This document shows positions 35,529 to 45,400 of a DNA stretch of 64,000 nt, piece after piece. Each line of letters starts with the position of its first letter. Within the stretch, counting starts at the first letter, position 1. The notes under the pieces are model-generated. The model had not been told where the DNA came from. It made no database searches and worked only from the letters and a program-made list of their open reading frames with translations. The stretch comes from JACVRW01 sp963819115. Lineage in GTDB: Bacteria > Actinomycetota > Thermoleophilia > Solirubrobacterales > Thermoleophilaceae. The position numbers were made by a program, and so were the translations under genes. Location: positions 1,116,001-1,180,000 of the forward strand of contig CAWFUR010000011.1 in NCBI GenBank assembly GCA_963819115.1. Reading direction: 5' to 3'.

Positions 35529-38500
35529 TGTCGTACGTCGAGCTGCACTGCCATTCGGCCTACTCGTTCCTGGACGGGGCGTCGCATCCGGTGGAGCTGG
35601 CCGGGGCGGCCGCTGAACAGGGCCACCAGGCTCTCGCGCTCACCGACCACGACGGGCTTCACGGCGCCATGGAGATGGCGCAGGCGCTGCGGCCTCTGGG
35701 AGTGCGCCCGATCACCGGCGCCGAGCTGACCCTGGAGGACGGCTCTCACCTGACTCTCCTCTGCGAGAGCCGCCGGGGCTACACCAACCTGTGCCGGTTG
35801 ATCACCGCGTCCCACTGGCGCACCCGGCGCTGGGCGCGCGAGGGCTGGACCGAGCCGGCACCCGGCGTGCGCGACGGGCGCCGCCCGGGCCAGGATCCAC
35901 TCGACGGCGAGCCGAGCATCTCGCTCGAGGAGATCGAGAGCCGGACCGAGGGGCTCGTCTGCCTGTCCGGCTGCGCCCGCGACGGCGCGGTGGCCGGCCG
36001 GATCGAGGCGGGCGACCATCCGGGCGCCGGGGCGGTGGCCCGGCGGCTGCTGCGGGCCTTCGGGCCGGAGCGCTTCCGGGTGGAGCTCCAGCGCCCCTTT
36101 GCCCGCAACGACCGTCGCCGCAACCGGCTCCTGGCCGAGCTAGCCGGCCGGCTTGGGGTGCCGTGCGTGGCCACCGGCAACGTGCACGCCCATTCGCCCG
36201 GGCGGGTGGCGCTCCAGGACGCGATGGTGGCGGTGAGGCTGGGGGCGACCCTCGACGAGACCGAGCCCCGGCGCCGGGGCAACTCCTCGCACGTCCTGGC
36301 CTCGCCCGAGCGGATGGCCGAGCGCTTCCGTGAGCACCCGGACGCGGTGACCGAGACCCTGAGGCTGGCCGAGCGGCTCGAGTTCGACCTCACCGAGGAC
36401 CTGGGCTACCGCTACCCGGGCGCGGAGGACGACACCGCGGACCGGCGGCTGGCGGAGCTGTGCCGCTCGCGCATCGACGACCGCTACGCGGGACGCAGCA
36501 CCCTGGCCGAGGCGGAGGCCCGGCTCGAGGAGGAGCTGCGCGTGATCCGCCACCTCGGCCTGTCCGGCTTCTTCCTGCTCCACCGAGATCTGCTCGAGCT
36601 GGCGCGGGAGGTGGCGGCCGAGGTCCGCGGGCCGGAGTCGGCGCGGCGGCTGCTGCCGCCGGGGCGGGGGCGGGGGTCCAGCGTGTCCTCGATCGTCTGC
36701 TACCTGACGGGCCTGTCGCACGTGGACCCGGTGGAGAACGAGCTGTTCCTGGGGCGCTTCCTGAACGAGGAGCTCACGGCCCTCCCCGACATCGACCTCG
36801 ACTTCCCGCGCGACGTGCGCGATGTGCTGATCCCCCGCGTGCACGACCGCTACGGGCGGGACCGCTGCGCGCTGGTGGCGGCCTTCGCCACCTTCCAGGT
36901 GCGCTCGGCGGTGCGCGACTTCGCCAAGACGCTGGGCCTGCCCCCGGGCGAGATCGAGCGCCTGGCCCGCGCGGTCGACCCATGGAAGACGCGCAACGAC
37001 ATCCAGGACGAGGTGCCGGCCGGCGGCTCCTCCCGCTGGGACGCGCTGGTCCGGCTCGCCCGCGACGCCTGGGGGCTCCCGCGCCACCAGACCCAGCACC
37101 CCGGGGGGATGGTCATCTCCACCCAGCCGCTGATCGACCTCTGCCCGGTGCAGCCGGCCTCGATGGAGGGGCGCCAGATGGTCCAGTGGGACAAGGACTC
37201 CTGCGGGGACGCGGGCTTCCTCAAGATCGACCTGCTGGGCCTGGGGATGCTCTCGGCCGTGGAGCGCTGCGTGGACGAGATCGCCCGCGTGCGCGGTAAG
37301 CCGATCGACCTCTCCCGGATTCCCTACGACGACGGCGAGGTCTACCGGCAGATCCAGGAGGCGGAGACGATGGGCGTCTTCCAGATCGAGAGCCGGGCGC
37401 AGATGCAGATGCTGAAGCGCACCCTGCCCGAGAACCTGGACGACCTCACCGTGCAGGTGGCCCTGGTGCGCCCGGGACCGATCCAGGGTGGAGCTGTGCA
37501 CCCCTACATCGAACGGCGCAAGCGGCTGCGGGCCGACCCCTCCTACCGCGTGCCCTACGAGCACCCCGCGCTCGAGCCGGTGCTGAAGGACACCCTCGGG
37601 GCGATCGTCTTCCAGGACCAGGTGATCGAGGTGGCCATGGCCTTCGCGGGCTTCCGGGCGGGTGAGGCGGAGGGTCTGCGACGAGCGATGAGCCGCAAGC
37701 GCTCGGAGGCGGCCATCCGCGCGTACGAGGAGAAGTTCGTGCTCGGCGGCATGGCCAACGGCGCCGCCCGGGAGACGGCCGAGCGGGTGTGGTCCCAGAT
37801 CGTGGGCTTCTCGGGCTTCGGATTTCCTAAGGCCCACTCGGCCGCGTTCGGGCTGCTGGCCTACCAGTCCACCTGGCTGCGGGTGCACTACGGACCGGAG
37901 TTCCTGTGCGCACTGCTCAACGAGCAGCCGATGGGGTTCTATCCGCCGGACAGCCTTGTGCATGAAGCGCAGAGGAGGGGTCTCGAGGTCCTGCCTCCCT
38001 GCGTTGTTTCGGGTTCTGCCGAGTGCCGGGTCGAGGGTGAAGGGCTCGGGGTGCGCCTGGGGCTCGGCTATGTGAATGGGGTTCGGGAGGCTGAGGTTCG
38101 GGGGCTTGTGGCGGAGCGGGAGCGGGAGCGGGGTGGGGGGTGGCGCTCGCTCGGGGACCTGGCGGGCAGGTCGGGGGCCTTCGCCGAGACGCTCTCGCGC
38201 CTCGCATGGGCGGGGGCGTGCGACGAGCTCGTGGAGGGGCCGGTGGAGTCGCGCCGCCGACAGGCGCTGTGGGGGCTGGGGGTGGCCGTGCCCGGCATGG
38301 CCGTGCCCGAGGGCACCCAGCTGGCGCTGCCGCTGGAGCCGCACGCGGGTCCCGAGCTGCGCACCCTCTCCGCCTGGGAGCGGATGCTGGCCGACTACGG
38401 CTCCACCGGCGTGACGCTGCGCGAGCACCCGCTGGAGCTGATGCGCCCCGGGCTGCCGCCGGACCTGAGCACGAGCCGCGACCTCGAGCGGGACCGGGAC

Positions 38501-38872
38501 GGCATCCGCGTGCGGGTGGCGGGTCTCGTGGTGGCCAGGCAGCGGCCGGCCACCGCCCACGGCATCACCTTCATGCTCCTCGAGGACGAGCACGGCACCC
38601 TCAACCTGATCGTGCCGCCGCCCGTCCACGAGCGCTTCCGGCTGGCCGTCCGAGCCGAGCCGCTGGTGGTGGCGGCCGGGCGCCTGGAGCGCCGCGAGGG
38701 CACGGTGAACGTGCTCGTGGACCACATCGAGCGCCTGGAGCGCCCCGACCTGCCGCGGGCCGAGGTGAAGCACATCGAGCCGCGCCGGGTGTGGAGCACC
38801 GAGGCCCAGGAGGAGGCGGACCTGCGGGCGGTGGCACCCGCCGGTCACGCCTTCGGGCGAAGAGGGCGCTAG
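35522..38872 (+). CDS. dnaE2: Error-prone DNA polymerase DnaE2
   Basis: 1116 residues from GTG 35522 (GTG 35528 is an alternative). C-family polymerase alpha of the shorter DnaE2 class used in damage-induced mutagenesis with ImuB. PHP domain motifs are HCHSAYSFLDG (H9, H11) and TDHDGLHG. The polymerase catalytic Asp cluster is D423-I-D425-L-D427-F. A later KAHSAAFGLLAYQSTWLRVHYG block and a C-terminal OB-fold (RVRVAGLVVARQRPATAHG) complete the domains. SOS control is visible as a LexA box over the start. The stop shares CTAG with the convergent M50 gene. ImuB lies 3 kb upstream with an identical operator. Confidence 0.95.
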   Translation: MFVSYVELHCHSAYSFLDGASHPVELAGAAAEQGHQALALTDHDGLHGAMEMAQALRPLGVRPITGAELTLEDGSHLTLLCESRRGYTNLCRLITASHWRTRRWAREGWTEPAPGVRDGRRPGQDPLDGEPSISLEEIESRTEGLVCLSGCARDGAVAGRIEAGDHPGAGAVARRLLRAFGPERFRVELQRPFARNDRRRNRLLAELAGRLGVPCVATGNVHAHSPGRVALQDAMVAVRLGATLDETEPRRRGNSSHVLASPERMAERFREHPDAVTETLRLAERLEFDLTEDLGYRYPGAEDDTADRRLAELCRSRIDDRYAGRSTLAEAEARLEEELRVIRHLGLSGFFLLHRDLLELAREVAAEVRGPESARRLLPPGRGRGSSVSSIVCYLTGLSHVDPVENELFLGRFLNEELTALPDIDLDFPRDVRDVLIPRVHDRYGRDRCALVAAFATFQVRSAVRDFAKTLGLPPGEIERLARAVDPWKTRNDIQDEVPAGGSSRWDALVRLARDAWGLPRHQTQHPGGMVISTQPLIDLCPVQPASMEGRQMVQWDKDSCGDAGFLKIDLLGLGMLSAVERCVDEIARVRGKPIDLSRIPYDDGEVYRQIQEAETMGVFQIESRAQMQMLKRTLPENLDDLTVQVALVRPGPIQGGAVHPYIERRKRLRADPSYRVPYEHPALEPVLKDTLGAIVFQDQVIEVAMAFAGFRAGEAEGLRRAMSRKRSEAAIRAYEEKFVLGGMANGAARETAERVWSQIVGFSGFGFPKAHSAAFGLLAYQSTWLRVHYGPEFLCALLNEQPMGFYPPDSLVHEAQRRGLEVLPPCVVSGSAECRVEGEGLGVRLGLGYVNGVREAEVRGLVAERERERGGGWRSLGDLAGRSGAFAETLSRLAWAGACDELVEGPVESRRRQALWGLGVAVPGMAVPEGTQLALPLEPHAGPELRTLSAWERMLADYGSTGVTLREHPLELMRPGLPPDLSTSRDLERDRDGIRVRVAGLVVARQRPATAHGITFMLLEDEHGTLNLIVPPPVHERFRLAVRAEPLVVAAGRLERREGTVNVLVDHIERLERPDLPRAEVKHIEPRRVWSTEAQEEADLRAVAPAGHAFGRRGR

Positions 38873-39612
38873 GCGGCTCTGGACGAGCTGCGCCAAGCGA
38901 TGCCGAAAAGTGCCGCCGTCCCCACGGCCAAGAGCGGGTCGAGGAAGAAGAGGGTGAACGCCACGATCAGCACGATCACCGTCACCGCGGCGGGATGGGC
39001 CACCCGCTCTGGGCGGCCCTCGCGCCGGACCTCGCGGGCGAGCCCGCCCGGAGGGGAGCCGGTGAGAATGCGCCAGATCACCCGCCCGTCGCTCTCACCG
39101 GGACCCAGCCCCCTGCCGTAGCGGAGGGGCAGGGCGCTCAGGAAGAACTGGCCCAGCGCCATCCCGCCGCCGATGACGAGCACCCGCGCCGCAACGGGGG
39201 TTCCCGGGTCGAACACCCCGGCGGACACCGACACGGAGAGCAGGAAAACGGCCACCACCAGCGAGGCGGCGGGGCCGGCGGCGGCGATCCACGCCTCGGC
39301 CTTTGGTGTCCGGAGATCACCGGAGTCGATACGGCACTCGCCTCCCGGCGAGAAGCTCCAGCTCAGCCCCAGCTCGAGCCGCCCGGCCTCCAGCACGAGC
39401 TGGTCCGCGCGGTCACCCACGGCCACCTGCACGCGCCCGCGCGTGAGCGCCAGCCCGGCGGCGGCGTGGCCGAGCTCATGAAGGAGCACCAGCGGGATCG
39501 GCCAGACGACGCTCAGGACGAACAGCTGCAGTGCCCATGTCCACACATTCCCTGGATCGGCCGCATGGGGAGTTCCCTTAGCGGGAATGGGTGTCACAGG
39601 GCGACCCGCCAT
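38869..39612 (-). CDS. M50-type (HELGH) membrane peptidase-like protein
   Basis: About 247 residues from ATG 39612, supported by GGAG 5 bp upstream. The first membrane helix (LFVLSVVWPIPLVLLHELGHAAAGLAL) carries an HExxH motif (HELGH) as in site-2 proteases and M50 peptidases. Two to four further helices follow, with no PDZ domain. The second motif NxxPxxxxDG is not seen, so activity is uncertain. Its start codon lies within the spacer of the ECF41 promoter on the other strand, so the two transcription units may interfere. A later start would also be possible. Convergent and interlocked with dnaE2. Confidence 0.7.
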   Translation of the reverse strand: MAGRPVTPIPAKGTPHAADPGNVWTWALQLFVLSVVWPIPLVLLHELGHAAAGLALTRGRVQVAVGDRADQLVLEAGRLELGLSWSFSPGGECRIDSGDLRTPKAEAWIAAAGPAASLVVAVFLLSVSVSAGVFDPGTPVAARVLVIGGGMALGQFFLSALPLRYGRGLGPGESDGRVIWRILTGSPPGGLAREVRREGRPERVAHPAAVTVIVLIVAFTLFFLDPLLAVGTAALFGIAWRSSSRAA

Positions 39613-39618
39613 CTCGTC
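39592..39618 (+). promoter_or_regulatory. ECF41-type sigma factor promoter
   Basis: TGTCACA (39592-39598), a 16-bp spacer and CGTC (39615-39618) equal the consensus described for ECF41 sigma factors (TGTCACA-N16-CGTC). It lies 40 bp upstream of the epimerase gene that is followed by an ECF41 gene, which implies autoregulation. The transcript would have a leader of about 34 nt with AAAGGGG 5 bp before the ATG. Confidence 0.85.
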
Positions 39619-39658
39619 TCCATTGGTGACGGCCTGAAGCAAAGAGAAAGGGGACGTC

Positions 39659-40606
39659 ATGAAGGTTTTCGTGGCAGGTTCAACAGGAGCACTCGGCAAG
39701 CAGCTGGTTCCGCGACTCGTCCGCGAGGGGCACGATGTGGTGGGGATGACCCACAGGGAGGACAGGCGCGACCTTGTTCGCAGCCTGGGCGCCTCCCCCG
39801 TGGTGGCCGACGCTTTCGATCCCGACGAGGTGGGCGAGGCGGTGAGCGCCTCGGAGCCCGACGTGATCGTGCACCAGCTCACGGCGCTGTCCGCGTCCGT
39901 CGACCCGCGCCACTTCGAGCGCGACTTCGCCCTCACCAACCGCCTGCGCACAGAGGGCACGGACCACCTGCTCTCCGCGGCCCGTGCCGCGGGGGTGGGC
40001 CGCTTCGTGGCCCAAAGCTTCGCCGGCTGGCCCTTCGCGCGCACCGGGGGCCTCGTGAAGACCGAGGACGACCCGCTCGATCCCGATCCGCCCGGCGCGT
40101 TCCGGAACATGCTGGACGCGATCCGCCACGTCGAGGACGCCGTGACCGGCGCCCAGTTCACGGAGGGCATCGTCCTCCGCTACGGGGGCTTCTACGGACC
40201 GGGCACGTCATTCGCCACCGAGCCGGTGGGGGAGAGCGTGGAGATGATCCGCAAGCGCAGGTTCCCGATCGTCGGCGACGGCCGGGGGATGTGGTCCTTC
40301 GTGCACATCGCCGACGCCGCGGTGGCCACGGTGGCCGCGGTGGAGCGGGGCGAGCGCGGCGTGTACAACGTGGTGGATGACGAGCCCGCGCCGGTGGCCG
40401 AGTGGCTGCCGGCCGCCGCCGAGGCCGTGGGGGCTCCGCCGCCGCGGCGCGTGCCCCGCTGGCTCGGCCGGATCGCGGCGGGCCGGGAGGCCACGATCAT
40501 GATGACCGAGACCCGCGGAGCGTCGAACGCGAAGGCCAAGCGCGAGCTGGACTGGCAACCGCGCTATGCCTCCTGGCGCCGCGGGTTCGCGGAGGGGCTC
40601 GGCTGA
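39659..40606 (+). CDS. NAD(P)-dependent epimerase/dehydratase (extended SDR), ECF41 partner
   Basis: 315 residues. The Rossmann nucleotide site is GSTGALGKQLVPRL (7-20). The extended-SDR Tyr-x-x-x-Lys is not in the standard position; RYGGFYGPG carries the conserved YG-x-x-YGP region. ECF41 sigma genes are known to be linked to carboxymuconolactone decarboxylases, oxidoreductases or epimerases of this kind, and this gene lies 2 bp before such a sigma factor. Substrate unknown. It is the first gene of the operon driven by the TGTCACA promoter. Confidence 0.88.
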   Translation: MKVFVAGSTGALGKQLVPRLVREGHDVVGMTHREDRRDLVRSLGASPVVADAFDPDEVGEAVSASEPDVIVHQLTALSASVDPRHFERDFALTNRLRTEGTDHLLSAARAAGVGRFVAQSFAGWPFARTGGLVKTEDDPLDPDPPGAFRNMLDAIRHVEDAVTGAQFTEGIVLRYGGFYGPGTSFATEPVGESVEMIRKRRFPIVGDGRGMWSFVHIADAAVATVAAVERGERGVYNVVDDEPAPVAEWLPAAAEAVGAPPPRRVPRWLGRIAAGREATIMMTETRGASNAKAKRELDWQPRYASWRRGFAEGLG

Positions 40607-40608
40607 GC

Positions 40609-41511
40609 GTGGCCGACCTGCTCGAGGAGCTGCGGCCACGGGCGTTCGCGATCGCCTACCGCATGCTCGGCAGCGTGAGCGAGGCGGAGGACGTGGTCCA
40701 GGAGGCCCTCCTCCGCCTCCATCGCGCGCTGGAGGCGGGGGAGCGGATCGAGTCGCCTCCGGCCTACCTGGCCACGGTGGTCACCCGCCTGGGCATCGAC
40801 GAGCTGCGCTCGGCCCGAGCGCGGCGGGAGACGTATGTGGGCGAGTGGCTGCCCGAGCCACTCGTCACCACCGGCGACAGCGACCCCGCCCAGCAGGCCG
40901 AGGTGGCCGATTCCCTCTCCATGGCCTTCCTTCTCCTGCTGGAGAGCCTCTCCCCGGAGCAGCGGGCGGTGTTCCTGCTGCGCGAGGTGTTCGACTACCC
41001 CTACGACCGCATCGCCGAGATCGTGGGCAAGAGCGAGTCGAGCGCCCGCCAGCTGGCCGTGCGCGCCCGGCGGAAGGTGGACGAGGGCAGGCCCCGCTTC
41101 GAGACCTCGCACGAGGAGCGCGAGCGCCTGGCCGAGAGCTTCTTCGCCGCCACCCAGGAGGGCGACCTCGGGTCGCTGGAGGCACTGCTGGCCGAGGACG
41201 TGGAGCTGCACGGCGACGGCGGCGGGAAGGTGCCCGCGCTGGCCCGGGCGATCCGCGGGCGCCTGCGTGTGGCACGAACGCTGGTGGCCTGGTCGCGCGC
41301 CGGAGCCCGCATCGGCGGCGTGACGGTGCGCCGCGAACAGGTGAACGGCCAGCCCGGTGCGGTCTTCCTCGATTCCGGTGGACGCGTTATCAGCCTGATG
41401 GTGCTCGAGATCGCCGAGGGCCGGGTCATGGCCGTGCGCTCGGTGGTCAACCCGGACAAGCTCGGGCACCTCGGTCCGGTGGCCGACGTGAAGGGCCTTC
41501 TGCGCAGATAG
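40609..41511 (+). CDS. ECF41-family RNA polymerase sigma factor with C-terminal SnoaL-like domain
   Basis: 300 residues from GTG 40609. Sigma region 2 (LRPRAFAIAYRMLGSVSEAEDVVQEALLRL) and region 4 (LSPEQRAVFLLREVFDYPYDRIAEIVGKSESSARQL) are followed by a fused SnoaL-like domain. The family signatures DGGGKV (203-208) and NPDKL (281-285) are both present. In this family the C-terminal domain controls sigma activity in place of a separate anti-sigma factor. Co-transcribed with the epimerase. The inducing signal is unknown. Confidence 0.95.
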   Translation: MADLLEELRPRAFAIAYRMLGSVSEAEDVVQEALLRLHRALEAGERIESPPAYLATVVTRLGIDELRSARARRETYVGEWLPEPLVTTGDSDPAQQAEVADSLSMAFLLLLESLSPEQRAVFLLREVFDYPYDRIAEIVGKSESSARQLAVRARRKVDEGRPRFETSHEERERLAESFFAATQEGDLGSLEALLAEDVELHGDGGGKVPALARAIRGRLRVARTLVAWSRAGARIGGVTVRREQVNGQPGAVFLDSGGRVISLMVLEIAEGRVMAVRSVVNPDKLGHLGPVADVKGLLRR

Positions 41512-41546
41512 ATCACCGGCGGGCCCGACCCGTCAACATCCTCTGA

Positions 41547-42458
41547 ATGCCGGGTCGCATCCTCGTGGGCACCTCCAGCTGGGCCGATCCCGGCTTCGTG
41601 AAGGAGTGGTACCCGCCGCGCATGGCCGCCAGGGAGCGGCTGCCCTGGTATTCCCAGCGGTTCCAGGCGGTGGAGCTCAACTCGAGCTTCTACGCGATCC
41701 CGGACCGCAACACGGTGCACGGCTGGGTGGAGGCCACGCCCGGCGACTTCGTGTTCGACGTGAAGGTGCACCGCGCCCTGTCGCGCCACTCCGCGCCGCT
41801 CGACTCCCTGCCTCCGGACATGCGCGAGCAGGTGAGGACGAACCAGCGCGGCCGGGTCCTGCTCACGCCCGAGCTGGAGGAGGCGCTGGCGGCCCGGCTG
41901 GTTGAGGAGACGGCGCCGCTCGCGGAGGCGGGCAGGCTGGGTGCCTTCCTGGTGCAGCTCACACCGGCGTTCTCGCCGGGGAAGCACGAGCTGGAGGAGC
42001 TCGACGGCCTGGTCCGCTCGCTCTCGTCGCGACCGGTGGCGGTGGAGCTGCGCCATCGCGCATGGGTGTCGGAAAAGCGCATCGATAGGACGCTCGGATG
42101 GTTCTCCGAGCGGGGGGCGGCATTCGTCTGCGTGGACGCGCCTCCCGGAGACCACGTGCCGATCATGCCGCCGATCACAGCCGCCACCAGGGACGACCTG
42201 GCCTACGTCCGCATTCACGGTCGCGACACCGAGGGCTACATGAACGGCAAGACCGTGGCCGAGCGCTTCGGCTGGCGCTACGAGGACGAGGAGCTCGAGG
42301 AGATCGGCGAGCGCGTGAGGACGCTGGCCGAGAGCGCCGGGGACGTGCACGTGATGTTCAACAACAACCGGGGGGACGACGCCCCCACCGCCGCACAGCG
42401 CTTTCGTGCCCTGCTGGGGCAGGAGCCGAGAGGCGACGAGCAGCTTCGTCTTGGCTGA
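41547..42458 (+). CDS. DUF72 family protein (YecE-like, TIM-barrel)
   Basis: 303 residues. Starts with the family's ILVGTSSWADPGF and includes VELNSSFYAIP, TPGDFVFDVKVHRALSRH, VELRHRAWV and YVRIHGRD, all typical DUF72 blocks. The biochemical role of the family is not settled. It stands alone, 35 bp after the sigma gene; whether it shares that transcript is not clear. Confidence 0.9.
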   Translation: MPGRILVGTSSWADPGFVKEWYPPRMAARERLPWYSQRFQAVELNSSFYAIPDRNTVHGWVEATPGDFVFDVKVHRALSRHSAPLDSLPPDMREQVRTNQRGRVLLTPELEEALAARLVEETAPLAEAGRLGAFLVQLTPAFSPGKHELEELDGLVRSLSSRPVAVELRHRAWVSEKRIDRTLGWFSERGAAFVCVDAPPGDHVPIMPPITAATRDDLAYVRIHGRDTEGYMNGKTVAERFGWRYEDEELEEIGERVRTLAESAGDVHVMFNNNRGDDAPTAAQRFRALLGQEPRGDEQLRLG

Positions 42459-45400
42459 TGGCGCCCCCGGGGGACTACAGTCCCCCAGACGTACGGTCGA
42501 TGGTGAGGTTGGGGGACGCAACCTGACCCCGGGACTCACAAGAACATGCCTTCTACGGCTCGCCGCCGGAACGCTGGCTCTGGTCGCATGCGCGGCGCCG
42601 GCGCGTGCGGCCGATCCCGAACGCGACACCTTCGAGGCCGCGCCGGCGAGCACGGCTGCCGTGCCGGCGGACGTCACCGCGGCCCGGGACGACCTGCGGG
42701 ACGACCTCGGGGGCCAGGGGCTCCTCACCGTGGACAAGGAGACCGGTGGGGTTCGCTTCCTGGCTCGTCTCGACGGCTACCTCACGAGCGACCCGAGCGG
42801 CAGCCCATCGGCGACGGTCAAGGACTACCTGAGCGACAAGGCCGACGCCTTCGGGGTCTCGCCGTCCGACGTCTCCGACCTGAAGCTCTCCGACCACACC
42901 GATGCTGGCGGCGTCCAGAGCCTCGACTTCACGCAGATGGTGCATGGGGTGCCGGTCGTGGACTCCTCGGTGCAGGCCCACCTGGACGGCGCGGGCCGGC
43001 TCATCGCCATAGCCGGGGGACTCGTGCCCGATCCGAGCGTCGACACCGACCCCTCCGTGTCCCGGGAAGATGCCGTGGCCGCGGCTGCCGAGGGCCTGGC
43101 CACCGACGCGGCCGCCGGTAGGCCCACGCTGGTGGTCTACACCTCGGGGGACCAGCTGCGCCTGGCGTGGCGGGTACTCGTGAAGGCGTCGTCCACGGCT
43201 CAGTACGACACGCTCGTGGACGCCCACACCGGCAAGGTGGTGCGGCGGAGCAACCTCGTGAAGTTCGCGTCGCCGCTGTTCGACAACTACCCGGGCGCAG
43301 CGAGCGGAGGCACGGCCAGCCTGCACGACCTGAGCGGCTACCACACGCCCGGGGCAAACCGCCTGATCGGGCCCTACGCGCACGCCTTCGTCGATCCGAA
43401 CGACGTGGTCCCGGGCAACGACCTGAACAACCCCATCCTCAATCCGCCCTCGCAGGACGAGACGCCGCCCACCTCGGGCAGCGACTTCAACTACCCGTTC
43501 ACGCCCTGGAGCCCGGGCCCCGGCACCCAGTACAGCGAGGGCTGCAGCTCGCAGTTCAGGTGCAGCTGGGATCCCAAGGCCTACCAGGACTGGGCCACCA
43601 ACAGCAATCACTCCGCCACCCAGCTGTTCTGGTACGTGAACCTGTTCCACGACCACCTCAAGGCCGAGCCGATCGGCTTCGACGCGGCCTCCGGCAACTT
43701 CGAGGAGAACGGCACCGTCCCCGCCCACGACGACGTGGTGGTGGCCCAGGCCCAGGACGGGGCCAACCTGGACCCGGACGGGCTGCCGGACCCCGCGCAC
43801 GCCAACAACGGGAACATGCTCGTGCCTCCCGACGGCCAGGACGGCCTGATGCAGATGTACCTCTGGGCGCCCTGGAAGGACGCGGACCTGAACGCCCTGC
43901 CCAACTACCGGGCCGTGGACGGAGCCGACGACCCGTCGCTCGTGTTCCACGAGTACACGCACGGCATGACCGGCCGCCTGGTCACGGACGCCCAGGGCTA
44001 CGCCGCCCTCAACGGCGCGCAGGCCGGAGCCATCGACGAGGGCACGGCCGACTGGTACGCGCTCGACTACCTCGTGGAGCAGGGGCTCTTCCCCGACAAC
44101 CCGGGCCCCGACGTGACGATGGCCCCGTACGAGGTGGTGGGCCCCACGGGCCTCCGCACCCAGGCGATCGACTGCACGGTCGGCTCAACCGCCCCGCAGT
44201 GCCCGGACTACGGCGGCGCCGGCGCCGGGGGGTACACGTACGGCGACTTCGCCAAGGTGCTGGGCGGGGCGGAGGAGCACGGCGACGGTGAGATCTGGGC
44301 CCAGACGATGTGGCAGCTGCGCCAGCGGCTGATCCAGGTGCACGGCCCCAGCGACCAGAACGTCCAGAACGACGGCGTCGACCGTGCCCGAATGCTCCTG
44401 ACCGACGGTCTCCGGCTCGTCCCGCCGAACCCCTCGTTCCTGGACCTGCGCAACGCCATCCTGCTCGCGGACACGCTGAAGGGGCTCGGCGATCACGCGC
44501 TGATCTGGCAGGTGTTCAGCCAGCGCGGCATGGGCTACGCGGCGTCCACGCGCGGCACCGACGACGTGACACCCGTGCCAGACGCCACGGGGCCGCCCGC
44601 CCTGTCCACCCCCACCGGGAGCATGAGCGGCACGGTGCGAGACCGGGATACCGGCGCTCCCCTGAGCGGCGCCCTGGTGGCGTTCTCGGGTCACGACAGC
44701 GGCCTGGGCGAGGACCTCTCCACCCACACGGCCGCGAACGGCACCTACCGGATCGACCACATTCCGGCGCGCACGTGGGACTACGTGTCCGTGGCGCCGC
44801 GCGCGGGCTACGACCGCGCGCTGTCCGAGGACGTTCCGATCACCGCGGGCCGCGTGCTCGGCCGGAACTTCACGATGCGCCGGAACTGGTCGTTGGCCTC
44901 GGGAGGCGCGGCGGTCAGGTCGTTCACGGGATCGAACTTCAGCGCCTACGGGTGCGGCCCCTCGTCGGCCATCGACGGGACGTCGCGGACGGTCTGGAGC
45001 ACGCTCACCCCGACGAGCCTCCAGGACCCGAGGGAGCTGGTCGTCACGCTCCCGCAGGCGATCACGCTGGGCGAGGTGCGGATCGACCCCACGTCGGGGT
45101 GCGGCGATCCCTCGGGCGCGGCGCTGAGCGGCTACGTGGTCCAGGTGTCCCCCGACGCGAGCTCCTGGACGACCGTGGCCCAGGGCACCTTCACCAGCGC
45201 GAACAACGGCCGCTCGAACACCGTGGCGCTCAGGTCCCTGCCGGCCGGGGTGCGCTACGTGAAGCTGCGCGGGCTCAGCACCCAGCAGAGCTCCTCGCCC
45301 TACATGGACGTGGCCGAGCTCCAGGTGTACGCGAAGCCCCCGGTGGTCCCGCCGCCGCCCCCGCGCTGCCCCCCGACGTGTCCGCCCCCGCCGCCCCCGC

